Shown one piece after another: positions 42,445-51,458 of a stretch of DNA of 64,000 nucleotides. The stretch is from Sphingobacterium sp. GVS05A. GTDB lineage: Bacteria; Bacteroidota; Bacteroidia; Sphingobacteriales; Sphingobacteriaceae. A program made the position numbers and the translations under genes. Below the pieces are notes generated by a model. That model had not been told where the DNA came from, did not search any database, and saw only the letters and a list, made by a program, of their open reading frames with translations. The first letter of the stretch is position 1. Each line of letters opens with the position of its first letter. The stretch spans positions 124,001-188,000 of the forward strand of contig NZ_JAHXYR010000004.1 of NCBI RefSeq assembly GCF_019969845.1, given 5' to 3'.

Positions 42445-43452
42445 TCAGTCTTTCAGAAATGAAACAAGGGGTTTGATAAATCGGTCGAAAGCTTCAATAT
42501 GGGGCAGATGTCCAACGTTGTCGAGCTCGACGAGTTTTGATCCTTTGATTTTTTGTCGTGCTTCCTTTCCTAAATATTGATACAGTCCCATTTTTGCGGC
42601 TACTTTAGGATCTTTTACGTTGGCTTTACCGATCGCAGTTCTATCTCGCGTACCGATGATGAGCAGGGTGGGTGTTTTTATATGCTGAAATTCATAAACA
42701 ACAGGTTGGGTAAAGATCATGTCTGATGTTTTGGCATTTACCATGGCAACGATGGAATAATCCTTAGCTTTTGTCCAGCCTGTAAGTAGGTACACCCATT
42801 CATCATATTCAGGCTTCCATTTGTTGTCGTAATAGAATCCGCTTTGGTACTTTTTTGCAGATTCATATCCCGTTTTTAATTCCGTTTGAAAATTTTGGTC
42901 GATGGAAGTATAAGGTGCGACAAGTTTCCAGTCTTCCAGCCCAATGGGATTTTCTAAAACAAGTTTTTCCACAGTTTCGGGATACATTAATGTAAACCTT
43001 GTTGCAAGCATCCCGCCCATAGAGTGACCAAGTAAGGCGACCTTATCAAGTCCCAACTTGTCTAATAGCAATTTTGTATTTTGCGCTAGCTGCTGAAAAG
43101 TAAACTGATAAGCTGTGGGTTTCGAAGATTTACCAAATCCAATCTGATCAGGTATTATAACGCGATACCCAGCCGAATTTAGTGCCTGAATGGTTGTTTT
43201 CCAGTATGCTCCGTTGAAATTTTTGCCGTGGAGTAGTAACACGGTATGACCATTAGGTTGTTGCGAGCTGACATCCATATAGGCCATTTTTATTTCTTCA
43301 CCCTGACTCTTTAAATTTAAGTAATGTACTTCATAAGGGTATTGATAATTATTAAGCATAATATCCAGTACAGGGCGATCTGTCTGCGCATTTGATAACG
43401 AATAGACGAGACTGAGCAGTACAAGAGCAAGCTGGTTTATCAACGATTTCAT
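42445..43452 (-). CDS. Secreted alpha/beta hydrolase
   Basis: 335-aa exported serine hydrolase. The signal peptide ends near SNAQ (residue 23). The alpha/beta core contains VLLLHGKNFNGAYWK (oxyanion strand), GYRVIIPDQIGFGKSSKP, and the nucleophile elbow GHSMGGM with Ser144. TLLIIGTRDRTA carries the acid and VGHLPHIEA the His. This pattern is nearest to epoxide hydrolase/haloperoxidase-like esterases; the substrate is unknown. It begins 26 bp after the royal-jelly-like gene and is probably co-transcribed with it. Confidence 0.85.
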   Translation of the reverse strand: MKSLINQLALVLLSLVYSLSNAQTDRPVLDIMLNNYQYPYEVHYLNLKSQGEEIKMAYMDVSSQQPNGHTVLLLHGKNFNGAYWKTTIQALNSAGYRVIIPDQIGFGKSSKPTAYQFTFQQLAQNTKLLLDKLGLDKVALLGHSMGGMLATRFTLMYPETVEKLVLENPIGLEDWKLVAPYTSIDQNFQTELKTGYESAKKYQSGFYYDNKWKPEYDEWVYLLTGWTKAKDYSIVAMVNAKTSDMIFTQPVVYEFQHIKTPTLLIIGTRDRTAIGKANVKDPKVAAKMGLYQYLGKEARQKIKGSKLVELDNVGHLPHIEAFDRFIKPLVSFLKD

Positions 43453-43478
43453 TTATGTGTTTTTTTAAGTATACATCA

Positions 43479-44588
43479 TCACTTTGGCAACTTTATTTTA
43501 TAAACCTGATAGGGCAATTCAACTCGGTCTATGCCATTGTTCCATTGCGGATCTCTGGATAGTTGTGCGCATGAAAAGTAAAGATAACCATTACCATCTA
43601 TACCCAAAGAATCCGGCCATAACAATCTGAGGTCCCGTGTCAATAAATGAATTTGCCCATCTGGACTCAGGTATTTGATACTGTAATCCATTGAGGTCGT
43701 CAGATAAATATTACCGTTCCGATCGGCAAGTAAGCCATGTGTGACGCCTACATTTCCCATGTCTTCTACTTTGCCTTGCAGGGCTGATTGGGATAGTTTA
43801 TCATTCGCAAGGTACTTTGTAGCGATGCGGTATAAGTGCTTTTTATTAATTGGTTTAAAATAGAAATAATTAAAGTCATGAGTTAGCGCTATCCCGTTAA
43901 CGTGAGAGAGAAAGGGTTTACCGTCCTTATAGCGCATGTCTATGCCGGAATAGGAAATGACAACTTCCGGATCAGCTAATGTGAAGGAGCTTTTTTCCAG
44001 TACTTTTCTACTATTTCCTGATTGAAGATCAAGAACAATTATTGCGGCCTGACCAGGATCGGAAAGATAAGCTAGATTTTTTTCGAGGTCAATGCGTACA
44101 TCATTCAAACCTGATTTCGCTTTGTCGAGGTCATCAAATGTATAGATACGTGCTATTTGATTATTTTTTGTGTCGATTTTAAGGAGTTTGAATTGTCCGG
44201 TAGGAGCTGCACCATCTGGGCCGAAAATAGACCCAGAGGTTGATGGTTTAGAGTCTAATACCCATAAGTTGTCCTGTGCATCCACAAAGATGTCCTGAAC
44301 GTTTACAAAATGTGAGCTTTCGTCCCCTTGACTATTCCATGCTTCATTAGGATAGGGGGTACTTTTACCATCAATGATTTCAGTAAGGGCGTACCGGTAA
44401 TCTTTGTTTTGTTTAGGAAATGATACGAATAATCTATTTGTCGACGTTGCGCTGACGCCTATGGGCCGGTAGGGTCCAAAAGATGCTGCGACTTCTAATT
44501 TCGGATCTAGAGCGAGTTTTTCTTGTGCTTGCATTGTAGAGCATAATAGATGAGCGAATAGGAAATAAAATAAAAGGTTTTTGAACAT
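43479..44588 (-). CDS. Major royal jelly/L-dopachrome tautomerase-related secreted protein
   Basis: 369-aa exported protein (signal peptide ending MQAQ, residue 22) with the six-bladed propeller of the MRJP/yellow family. Characteristic stretches are RPIGVSATSTNRLFVSFPKQ, VNVQDIFVDAQDNLWVLDS, LNDVRIDLEKNLAYLSDPGQAAIIVLDL, VNGIALTHDFNYFYFKPI, THGLLADRNGNIYLTT and LLWPDSLGIDGNGYLYF. Bacterial members are periplasmic; their reaction is unproven, although some relatives tautomerise dopachrome. It heads a two-gene unit with the alpha/beta hydrolase. Confidence 0.82.
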   Translation of the reverse strand: MFKNLLFYFLFAHLLCSTMQAQEKLALDPKLEVAASFGPYRPIGVSATSTNRLFVSFPKQNKDYRYALTEIIDGKSTPYPNEAWNSQGDESSHFVNVQDIFVDAQDNLWVLDSKPSTSGSIFGPDGAAPTGQFKLLKIDTKNNQIARIYTFDDLDKAKSGLNDVRIDLEKNLAYLSDPGQAAIIVLDLQSGNSRKVLEKSSFTLADPEVVISYSGIDMRYKDGKPFLSHVNGIALTHDFNYFYFKPINKKHLYRIATKYLANDKLSQSALQGKVEDMGNVGVTHGLLADRNGNIYLTTSMDYSIKYLSPDGQIHLLTRDLRLLWPDSLGIDGNGYLYFSCAQLSRDPQWNNGIDRVELPYQVYKIKLPK

Positions 44589-44924
44589 ATTTGGTATTTA
44601 TTTGAGATCTGATGAAAGTGCTGAATGAATTGTGAAAACCAGTATTCTATTTTATAACTTCTTTTTTACTGTTATTGTTTTATAAGATTATTATATAAGG
44701 GGAGGATAGTCCCGTTAGTTCAGATAGAATGGATTCGTGGTGCAAGAACTGTGAGAAAGTGATTCGGATTTTTCATCCTGATCAGGCGTTAGCCGTTAGG
44801 TTTCGAAAGACGAGCTTATCGGTTTGGTGCGAGTGATAAGGAAAAGCGCAAATTCTATTGCGGGGACAGCTTTTTGTGAAAATGGCATGCCCCGCTATTT
44901 TTAACAGCGGGGCATGCTTTTTTG
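44589..44924. other. Intergenic region between TlpA-like and MRJP-like genes
   Basis: 336 bp. Contains the terminator at 44885-44923 for the upstream operon and about 290 bp of leader and promoter region for the MRJP-like gene. No consensus TAnnTTTG box or coding sequence was found. Confidence 0.45.
44885..44923 (-). terminator. Terminator of the locus 2 sus-tlpA operon
   Basis: Perfect 12-bp GC-rich stem GCATGCCCCGCT/AGCGGGGCATGC with a 9-nt loop. It lies immediately after the TlpA-like stop codon. The minus-strand reading continues into CATTTTCAC; the plus-strand reading has six T. Confidence 0.78.
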
Positions 44925-46070
44925 TTACTTGGTCAATTTGATACCAAATATGGATTCAAGTTTTTCCTCCATTGGTCCGCCGCCATTTTCGTCGGATCCT
45001 ACACTACTAAACACAATTTTTCCGTCTGGATCAATTAGATATGCAGTAGGAATTCCGCTGACAAAAAAAGCAGATTTCGATAAATTCGTTTTGTCGTGTA
45101 GTTGTGGCCAGGGATTATTTTCTTCTTTGACCGCTTTCTTCCAGTCGTCAAGCTTTGCGTCAATCGAGATATTGATAATTTCGAAGTTCTGACCCTTTAG
45201 CTGTTGGTAAACCGATCTAAGCCTAGGAAATGAGATTCGACATGGACCGCACCAAGAAGCCCAAAAATCAATCAATACATATTTTCCTTTGAGCTTATTG
45301 AACGAAAAATCATTTCCGGTGGTATCGGGAAGGACGAAGTTAGCTACCGTAGATCCTATACTGGATCTTTTTTTGCTAGCTATTTTTTCATATAACTGCT
45401 TCGCTGCTTTGGTTTCTTTGAGTGGGGCGGATAATTTCGAATAATTATGCTCTAATTGAGCGAGAGATAGACTGCTGACCCTTCCTAATAACATAAACGG
45501 TGCATCTGCTCCATTGGGATTAAAATATTTTGCAAATAGTGAGTCATTTAATTGTGTCTCACGTTTCTCGAAATAATCCATTGCCTTATCAAAATTAGTT
45601 GTCCCTTCTTTCAGTGCTTCTTCACCGAATTTACTTGTGATTTCCTTGTTGATCCTTTCATGAATAGACTTTTTGGCTCTAGAATAATCGAAATATGCAA
45701 CTGAACGGGTAGGTCCATTTATTTGGCCTGAGGAGATGCCTTTCTCAATATCAAAATCAAGTTGTAACTTGCCTGATTTTTCAATAAATAACGAAAATGG
45801 AGAGACATAACCTTTGACCTTACTTTCATATTGAAGATAGAAATACATTACATCCGGAGCTTCAGATGTAATGGTTATCTGATATTCACCATTTGGACTG
45901 ATTGCTGTCGAATCTTGAAACTGACCTTTAAAAATGTATATCTTATCAAATCCTTTTGTGTCGCCAGTTACTTTACCTTTTATTTTCAGATTGATCTGGG
46001 AAAAGAGGGGATTAAATGAGAAGAAAAATAATGCCACAAGCACTGTTACTATAATATTTTTAGATTTCAT
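44925..46070 (-). CDS. TlpA-family thiol-disulfide oxidoreductase with N-terminal DUF4369 domain
   Basis: 381-aa exported protein. A signal peptide (ending NPLFSQ) is followed by a DUF4369 beta-domain at about 27-115 (LKIKGKVTGDTKGFDKIYIFKG; LFIEKSGKLQLDFDIEKG). A helical linker precedes the thioredoxin fold at about 235-381, with the active site WCGPC (Cys 274 and 277) and the cis-Pro region SGIPTAYLIDPDG. It should reduce or exchange disulfides in the periplasm. It starts at ATG 46070, 48 bp after susD, so it belongs to the sus operon. An in-frame TTG at 46082 is less likely. Confidence 0.88.
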   Translation of the reverse strand: MKSKNIIVTVLVALFFFSFNPLFSQINLKIKGKVTGDTKGFDKIYIFKGQFQDSTAISPNGEYQITITSEAPDVMYFYLQYESKVKGYVSPFSLFIEKSGKLQLDFDIEKGISSGQINGPTRSVAYFDYSRAKKSIHERINKEITSKFGEEALKEGTTNFDKAMDYFEKRETQLNDSLFAKYFNPNGADAPFMLLGRVSSLSLAQLEHNYSKLSAPLKETKAAKQLYEKIASKKRSSIGSTVANFVLPDTTGNDFSFNKLKGKYVLIDFWASWCGPCRISFPRLRSVYQQLKGQNFEIINISIDAKLDDWKKAVKEENNPWPQLHDKTNLSKSAFFVSGIPTAYLIDPDGKIVFSSVGSDENGGGPMEEKLESIFGIKLTK

Positions 46071-46118
46071 GATAAATTTCAATAAAGTTTAAATTTTAAT
46101 GTACGATTGATAGATCTA

Positions 46119-47669
46119 TTAATTTAATCCAGCAGGTAGATATGGATCGCTATTGGGCTGTAAATTCCAGCTTGGATTAGCAAGTATGGTCGGATTATTG
46201 ATCTGTAATGTGAAAAATTTACTGATGACATCAGCTTTGTAGGATTTGTTACCTATGGTATGGATGACCTGCGTTTTCGACCAAGGTTTTCCTTTATCTA
46301 GTGCCAATCTCTTGATGTCGAATGTCCGTTGATAAGTACCAAGCTGCATTTCCCGTCTACGTTCTTTCAGAATTTCTTCGAGTAATTGATCTTGACTAAA
46401 AGCCCCGCCATTTTGAAGATCTGTATTTGCACCTGAATAGCGGTATTTGCGCAGCATATTGAGATCGCTTAACGCTTGTCCCAATTGGTTTAACCTTGCA
46501 TTTGCTTCCGCTTTTATCAATAGCAGCTCGGGATAAGTCATTCCCTGTGAAGCAATCATTTTGTTGTCCCTATAATACTTAAGGCGTACACCATCATCAT
46601 GTTTTACACCACCTTCAACCACCGAATAGCCCAGCGTTTTGAGCATAAATAGCTTGTATCTCCGATCTGCGTTTTTATCAAATAGCTTGATAAATTCTTC
46701 CGAAGGATAGGGAGAATAGCTGTAGGGGGTAGGGCGATAAAATAGTTGTTCCCTATTGTAAGTCTGTTTCAACAAATTATCTTCGCCTAGTAACTCAAGA
46801 CCAACTTCGGCATCGGTACCTGCTGGTGGAGATGCATTTGGATCTTGTCTATAACTGAATTTATTTAGGTTATAGATAAGATTATCAGTATTACCTTTGG
46901 CTGCAATGGCTTGCGCCCATGCATCATTTGCATATTTGGACATTTTGGTCCAATCTCTTTTGAACATGTATAGCTGTGCTAACAAGGCATTAACTGCTGG
47001 CTTGCTTGCACGGGTTGGGTTTCCAACGGTATTTGGAGCGCCGGTCAATGCATCAAGCAAATCTTTTTCTGCCAGATTCATAATTTCATTTGTGCTGGCG
47101 AGATCGGGATTGGAAGTGTTCGGTGAACCTGTTGTCCGGTAAGGAAGTACTTTTTGATCATTTTTACTTTCAGGATCGTACATTGGACCATAACCCAGTC
47201 CTCCGACCAGATAGGACCAAGCTCTTCCTGCTTTTGCTTGTGCAACAATTATTTTGCCCAGATCTGAAGTTTCCCCCTTAAGATTTGAAACTTCATCAAT
47301 GGCAATATTGAATATGCCCGCAGCACGATAGATGGCCCAATCCCAGGTGTATTGGGGATCTATCGGATTCGTATAGGGGTAATAAAATTTAAATGCAGCC
47401 CAACGATCTACATTCGGGTGCGTACTTTTGTACAGATATATAGCCTGATTTTCACTGATCGTTAAGTTGTCACCCATAAAAGCATAGAAGCAGCCTCGGT
47501 TGTTGTCCGCATAAAATGAACTAATGGTATTTGTATTATTCAATAAATTCTCTAGATCTTCCACTTTTGAAGGAATCAATTGTCCAATAGGTTTAACATC
47601 CAGGTATTTGTTGCAGGAGAAGGTCGATATGGAGATCAGGCCCAATGCAAGGTATATTATTTTTTTCAT
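46119..47669 (-). CDS. SusD/RagB-type outer-membrane lipoprotein, locus 2
   Basis: 516-aa lipoprotein with leader ending ISTFSCNKYLDVKP (lipobox Cys at 19), the usual SusD start. TPR-like helices and RagB features follow: KIIVAQAKAGRAWSYLVGGLGYGPMYDP, SKPAVNALLAQLYMFKRDWTKMSKYA, TYPELLLIKAEANARLNQLGQALSDLNMLRKYRY and LLEEILKERRREMQLGTYQRTFDIKRL. It pairs with the SusC encoded 17 bp upstream to bind nutrient at the cell surface. The substrate is unknown. Confidence 0.92.
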   Translation of the reverse strand: MKKIIYLALGLISISTFSCNKYLDVKPIGQLIPSKVEDLENLLNNTNTISSFYADNNRGCFYAFMGDNLTISENQAIYLYKSTHPNVDRWAAFKFYYPYTNPIDPQYTWDWAIYRAAGIFNIAIDEVSNLKGETSDLGKIIVAQAKAGRAWSYLVGGLGYGPMYDPESKNDQKVLPYRTTGSPNTSNPDLASTNEIMNLAEKDLLDALTGAPNTVGNPTRASKPAVNALLAQLYMFKRDWTKMSKYANDAWAQAIAAKGNTDNLIYNLNKFSYRQDPNASPPAGTDAEVGLELLGEDNLLKQTYNREQLFYRPTPYSYSPYPSEEFIKLFDKNADRRYKLFMLKTLGYSVVEGGVKHDDGVRLKYYRDNKMIASQGMTYPELLLIKAEANARLNQLGQALSDLNMLRKYRYSGANTDLQNGGAFSQDQLLEEILKERRREMQLGTYQRTFDIKRLALDKGKPWSKTQVIHTIGNKSYKADVISKFFTLQINNPTILANPSWNLQPNSDPYLPAGLN

Positions 47670-47686
47670 TTCAATTAATTTTTAGG

Positions 47687-50600
47687 TTAGAGTCCGAATC
47701 GTAAACCAATAAATATCTCGCGTGGTAAAGGCAGAGAGGTAAATCCTTGATCTGTTCCTGCCCCAGTACCACCACTTACATTGAATTCTGTAGTTTCGGG
47801 ATCTATGTCTACACCTTTGGCCGTAATACGAAATAGGTTTCTGCCCTGTACAAATATTCTTGCGTTGGTAAGACCAATGCTTTTGCTTAGTTTCTCGAGA
47901 TTATAGGAAAGTGTGATGTCCCTTAATTTGGCATAACTGGCATTACCTACATTCACATCCGCAAAAGGGAAGGAGAACATATCCATATTCCATTCTTCCA
48001 GAACGGGATATATTGTATTCTTTTCGTCTCCAGGTTTTCGCCATCTTTCGGCTACATGTCGGTTTTGGTAATTGGATCCACTAAACGTATCCTTCCTATA
48101 TTTATGGCCTAGTTTTGCTATAAACATAAAAGATAGGTCCCAATTTTGATAGCTGAAGCGATTTGTTAAAGCAAGATCCCATTTTGGTCTAAAGGTCCCC
48201 TGATAGACCAAGTCAGTAACTTCAGCATTGCTTGCCAATACAACCTGATTGTCTCTGGTATAAACTTGTGTTTGACCGAGTTCATTAAGACCTGCAAAAC
48301 GATAACCCCACAATCCGTCTGAAGGATATCCCGCAACCATGATTCCTCCTGGAGCAGTATAACTGCCTGTATATGGTCGGTTTACATTGTAGTGTTTTAC
48401 TTTGTTTGCGTTAAAGGAGATATTGGGCAAAATATCCCAGCTAAATCTGCTATTTTTGATAGCGTGGACATTGAGCCCAATTTCAAATCCATGATTGGTC
48501 ATTTTCCCTACATTTTTTGTTAGAGAGCTAAAACCTAGTGTTGGATCCGCGGCGTCTGCAGCCAAGAGATCAGAACTGTTCTTGTTGTAATAATCAAAGC
48601 TACCTTCTATCGCATTGTTTAATAAACCGAAGTCTATTCCCACATTGGCAATCTTGGTTTTTTCCCAACGCAATTGCTTATTGGGAGGCGAGGAGATTCC
48701 ATAGGAAACTCCACCCGTTGTAGGACTGTAGCTGCCTACGCTCAAAATCAAAAACGGACCATTTCTCAGGGAAATATTTCCATTGATACCATAGGAACCT
48801 CTGATATTGAGTTTACTGAAAACAGCTTTATCCCACCATTTCTCGTTACTTAATTTATAAGTTCCTCCAAGCGACCACATCGGTTTGTAGCGGTACTTTT
48901 TATCTGTACCAAAGAAATTGGTAAGATCTAGTCGGATACTTCCGCTTAGGATAAATCTATTGTCATATTCGTATGATCCATTGGCATACCAGGATACAAA
49001 GCGATTATCGCCATAAGTTAGTGAACCATCGGTCAGCGATACGCTACCATTAGGAAATAGCATATCTGCGTTGTAAATCCCAGCAGTAAAATCCTTGATG
49101 TTGACAGGGATAAATGAGCCTGCATTTTCATTATAGCCAGCTCGGGTAGCCAATCTATTGTTGTCAGAGGTAATTTTTCTGATTTCGTTTCCGACTAAGG
49201 CGTGCAACAGATGTTTGTTATCGGAGAAGTTTTTGCTATAATTTAGCTGTGTTCGAAGCGTCCAAGTTTCATTGATATTTTTGAATTCGTCCAATATGCT
49301 TCCGTCGGGAATATAGTGATTAGCGGGATTTGATTTGGAGGTGGCATCGTTATAGGCAATACGTGCATTATAGGAGTCTGCCCGTTGGATATTTTTAACA
49401 TTAGCCGTTCCTTTGACCCAGTTACCTCCGACTTCTGCTGTAAGTCCTTCTACGATATTGGCTCTTAGAAATCCGCTCATCCTAAAACTATAGCTATTGC
49501 TGTAACTGGGCATTTTCCCCATGTCTTCTAAAGGGACATAATCCCAGGGCTTCATGCCGGGGGTGTTTTTGTAGGTATTTACCTTATATTGACTGATACC
49601 CCATATTGCTGCCGGATTGCCATTGTCGTCCAATAGGTTGGTGTACGGCATAATCATTGATCCTCCTGAAAAACCAGCTAAAGACTGATAATTGTCACCT
49701 ACCAGTTCTGGACCGTAAATGGTAGAATATGTAAATGAAGTACTATTACCTTTATTATACGTGAAATTGGCGGCTGCTCCAGCAGTTAAGAATGGAAAAA
49801 GCTGCCATTCGTTTTTAAAATCGGTGATTAATCGTTTTGAATCATTGTTAATGAGATTATCCTTGGTCTGTTGATAGTTGACGGAAAAATTATAACTGCT
49901 TTTAGGCGATCCGCCGGCGATATTGATGTTATGCTGATGGGTTACTTTATTTCTGAAAAACAGATCCTGGATTTGATTTAAAGCATTGATACCGCGAAGT
50001 CCATCGATCTCGGCCATTGCATCTTGGTGGCTAATCTTCCCTTCACGCTCTTGCATCAATAGATAGGTCACCCGACTCATATTATATGGATCCATCGTTG
50101 AGGGACCATTTGGATTCAGGTTGAAAAGATCTATCTCTGCGTCAATATAGTCTGATGTTGTCGCTTTATTCAGATACTTTAAATGTGGTTTCTGAATAAT
50201 ATTTACAAAACCTGAATAGCTTATTTTAGGTTCACTATTTTGTCCAGACTTTGTACTAACAACAATGACACCATTGGCTGCTCTGGAGCCATAGATAGAT
50301 GCGGCCACACCATCTTTTAACACCGTTATGCTCGCTATATTCATTGGATTGATATCATCTATTGTTGTTTCGACGGGATAGCCGTCAATGACAATCAAAG
50401 GTGTTTTTTGTGCATTAAAGGTCGAGACACCTCTAATTTCTATTTTGCCGGCCTTATCAATAGTTAATCCTGTTGTTTGCCCTTCAAGAGCATTTTTGAG
50501 ATCTGTAGCTAGTTTTCTTTCCAGTTTTTCACCGCTAACATAACTGAAAGATCCAGTGACGCGATCTTTGGGGAGTTTTTGATATCCAGTATTGACTTCT

Positions 50601-51316
50601 ACTGTCGCCTCATTTAATGTTCCCGTTTTTAATGCCAGTGTGATGACGCCGAGATTGTTTGTGACTGGGATTGTAATGCTTTCATACCCCATATAGGATA
50701 TGATGATATTTGTTCCTACGGAAGAATTATCTAAAGTGAATTCTCCATTACCATTGGTGATGGTGCCTTTTTTTCTTCCTTGTACCATTACGTTGGCGCC
50801 AACAAGTACATTGCCATTTTCGTCAACAACTTTTCCTCTTATTTTGGACTGGTTTTTAAGATTAAGTAGTAGTATTGTTTCTTTCAATTGAATACCACCA
50901 ATTTCAGACTGACGCGGTTTAACCATGATCATATCTTTCTCCAGTTCGAAAAAGATGGGCGTATTCTTTTCAAGGGTTTTTAATGCCTCTTGTAAAGGGA
51001 GATTGTTAAATGAGACAGAGGTACAGGTCAATGGATCAATATTTGGTGCTGCCCATAAATAATGGTAACCCGTCTGAATGTTAATTTCTTGCAGTATCTT
51101 TCGCAGACTAACATTTTTTTTATTGATATTGACTCTTTGTGCCATAGTGTTGGCCTGGACCCCCATCATCCCTAAAAGTAGTAGTGATGATAAAGAGATT
51201 TTCATAAGCGCATTGGTAAATATACGCGATACAGATTTTTCACCTGTACTTTGTTCATCTGTCGGGACTGCACAAAAGAAGTCTCCAACATCTTTTTTGG
51301 TAAAAAAATGATACAT
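47687..51316 (-). CDS. SusC/RagA-type TonB-dependent transducer with STN domain, locus 2
   Basis: 1209-aa outer-membrane transporter. A long basic leader precedes the signal peptide (MKISLSSLLLLGMMGVQANTMAQ, residues 38-60), so ATG 51205 is a possible alternative start. An STN signalling domain follows at about 62-130 (VSLRKILQEINIQTGYHYLWAA). The regulatory-like domain is IRGKVVDENGNVLVGANVMVQG near 155, then the plug NTGYQKLPKDRVTGSFSYVS, LIVIDGYPVETT, TVLKDGVAASIYGSRAANGVIVVSTKSG, and a barrel ending EIFIGLRFGL. The STN domain should contact the adjacent FecR. Confidence 0.92.
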   Translation of the reverse strand: MYHFFTKKDVGDFFCAVPTDEQSTGEKSVSRIFTNALMKISLSSLLLLGMMGVQANTMAQRVNINKKNVSLRKILQEINIQTGYHYLWAAPNIDPLTCTSVSFNNLPLQEALKTLEKNTPIFFELEKDMIMVKPRQSEIGGIQLKETILLLNLKNQSKIRGKVVDENGNVLVGANVMVQGRKKGTITNGNGEFTLDNSSVGTNIIISYMGYESITIPVTNNLGVITLALKTGTLNEATVEVNTGYQKLPKDRVTGSFSYVSGEKLERKLATDLKNALEGQTTGLTIDKAGKIEIRGVSTFNAQKTPLIVIDGYPVETTIDDINPMNIASITVLKDGVAASIYGSRAANGVIVVSTKSGQNSEPKISYSGFVNIIQKPHLKYLNKATTSDYIDAEIDLFNLNPNGPSTMDPYNMSRVTYLLMQEREGKISHQDAMAEIDGLRGINALNQIQDLFFRNKVTHQHNINIAGGSPKSSYNFSVNYQQTKDNLINNDSKRLITDFKNEWQLFPFLTAGAAANFTYNKGNSTSFTYSTIYGPELVGDNYQSLAGFSGGSMIMPYTNLLDDNGNPAAIWGISQYKVNTYKNTPGMKPWDYVPLEDMGKMPSYSNSYSFRMSGFLRANIVEGLTAEVGGNWVKGTANVKNIQRADSYNARIAYNDATSKSNPANHYIPDGSILDEFKNINETWTLRTQLNYSKNFSDNKHLLHALVGNEIRKITSDNNRLATRAGYNENAGSFIPVNIKDFTAGIYNADMLFPNGSVSLTDGSLTYGDNRFVSWYANGSYEYDNRFILSGSIRLDLTNFFGTDKKYRYKPMWSLGGTYKLSNEKWWDKAVFSKLNIRGSYGINGNISLRNGPFLILSVGSYSPTTGGVSYGISSPPNKQLRWEKTKIANVGIDFGLLNNAIEGSFDYYNKNSSDLLAADAADPTLGFSSLTKNVGKMTNHGFEIGLNVHAIKNSRFSWDILPNISFNANKVKHYNVNRPYTGSYTAPGGIMVAGYPSDGLWGYRFAGLNELGQTQVYTRDNQVVLASNAEVTDLVYQGTFRPKWDLALTNRFSYQNWDLSFMFIAKLGHKYRKDTFSGSNYQNRHVAERWRKPGDEKNTIYPVLEEWNMDMFSFPFADVNVGNASYAKLRDITLSYNLEKLSKSIGLTNARIFVQGRNLFRITAKGVDIDPETTEFNVSGGTGAGTDQGFTSLPLPREIFIGLRFGL

Positions 51317-51368
51317 TTGTTACGGTTAATTGATTTTAAATAATGGTAGTTTACGATCCTTTAACTTT

Positions 51369-51398
51369 ATTAAGGGGACGTTGGCGCGTCTCCTTAAT
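51369..51398 (-). other. Hairpin in the fecR-susC gap of locus 2
   Basis: A 12-bp stem with one G-U pair (ATTAAGGGGACG with CGTCTCCTTAAT) and a 6-nt loop, midway in the 142-bp gap before susC. There is no following U-run, so it is more likely an attenuator, processing site or mRNA stabiliser than a simple terminator. Confidence 0.6.
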
Positions 51399-51458
51399 CG
51401 ATCTGACATAAATTTGCGGGTGTGTTCTCCTTTCTTTTAGTGAATTAGATTAATAACG

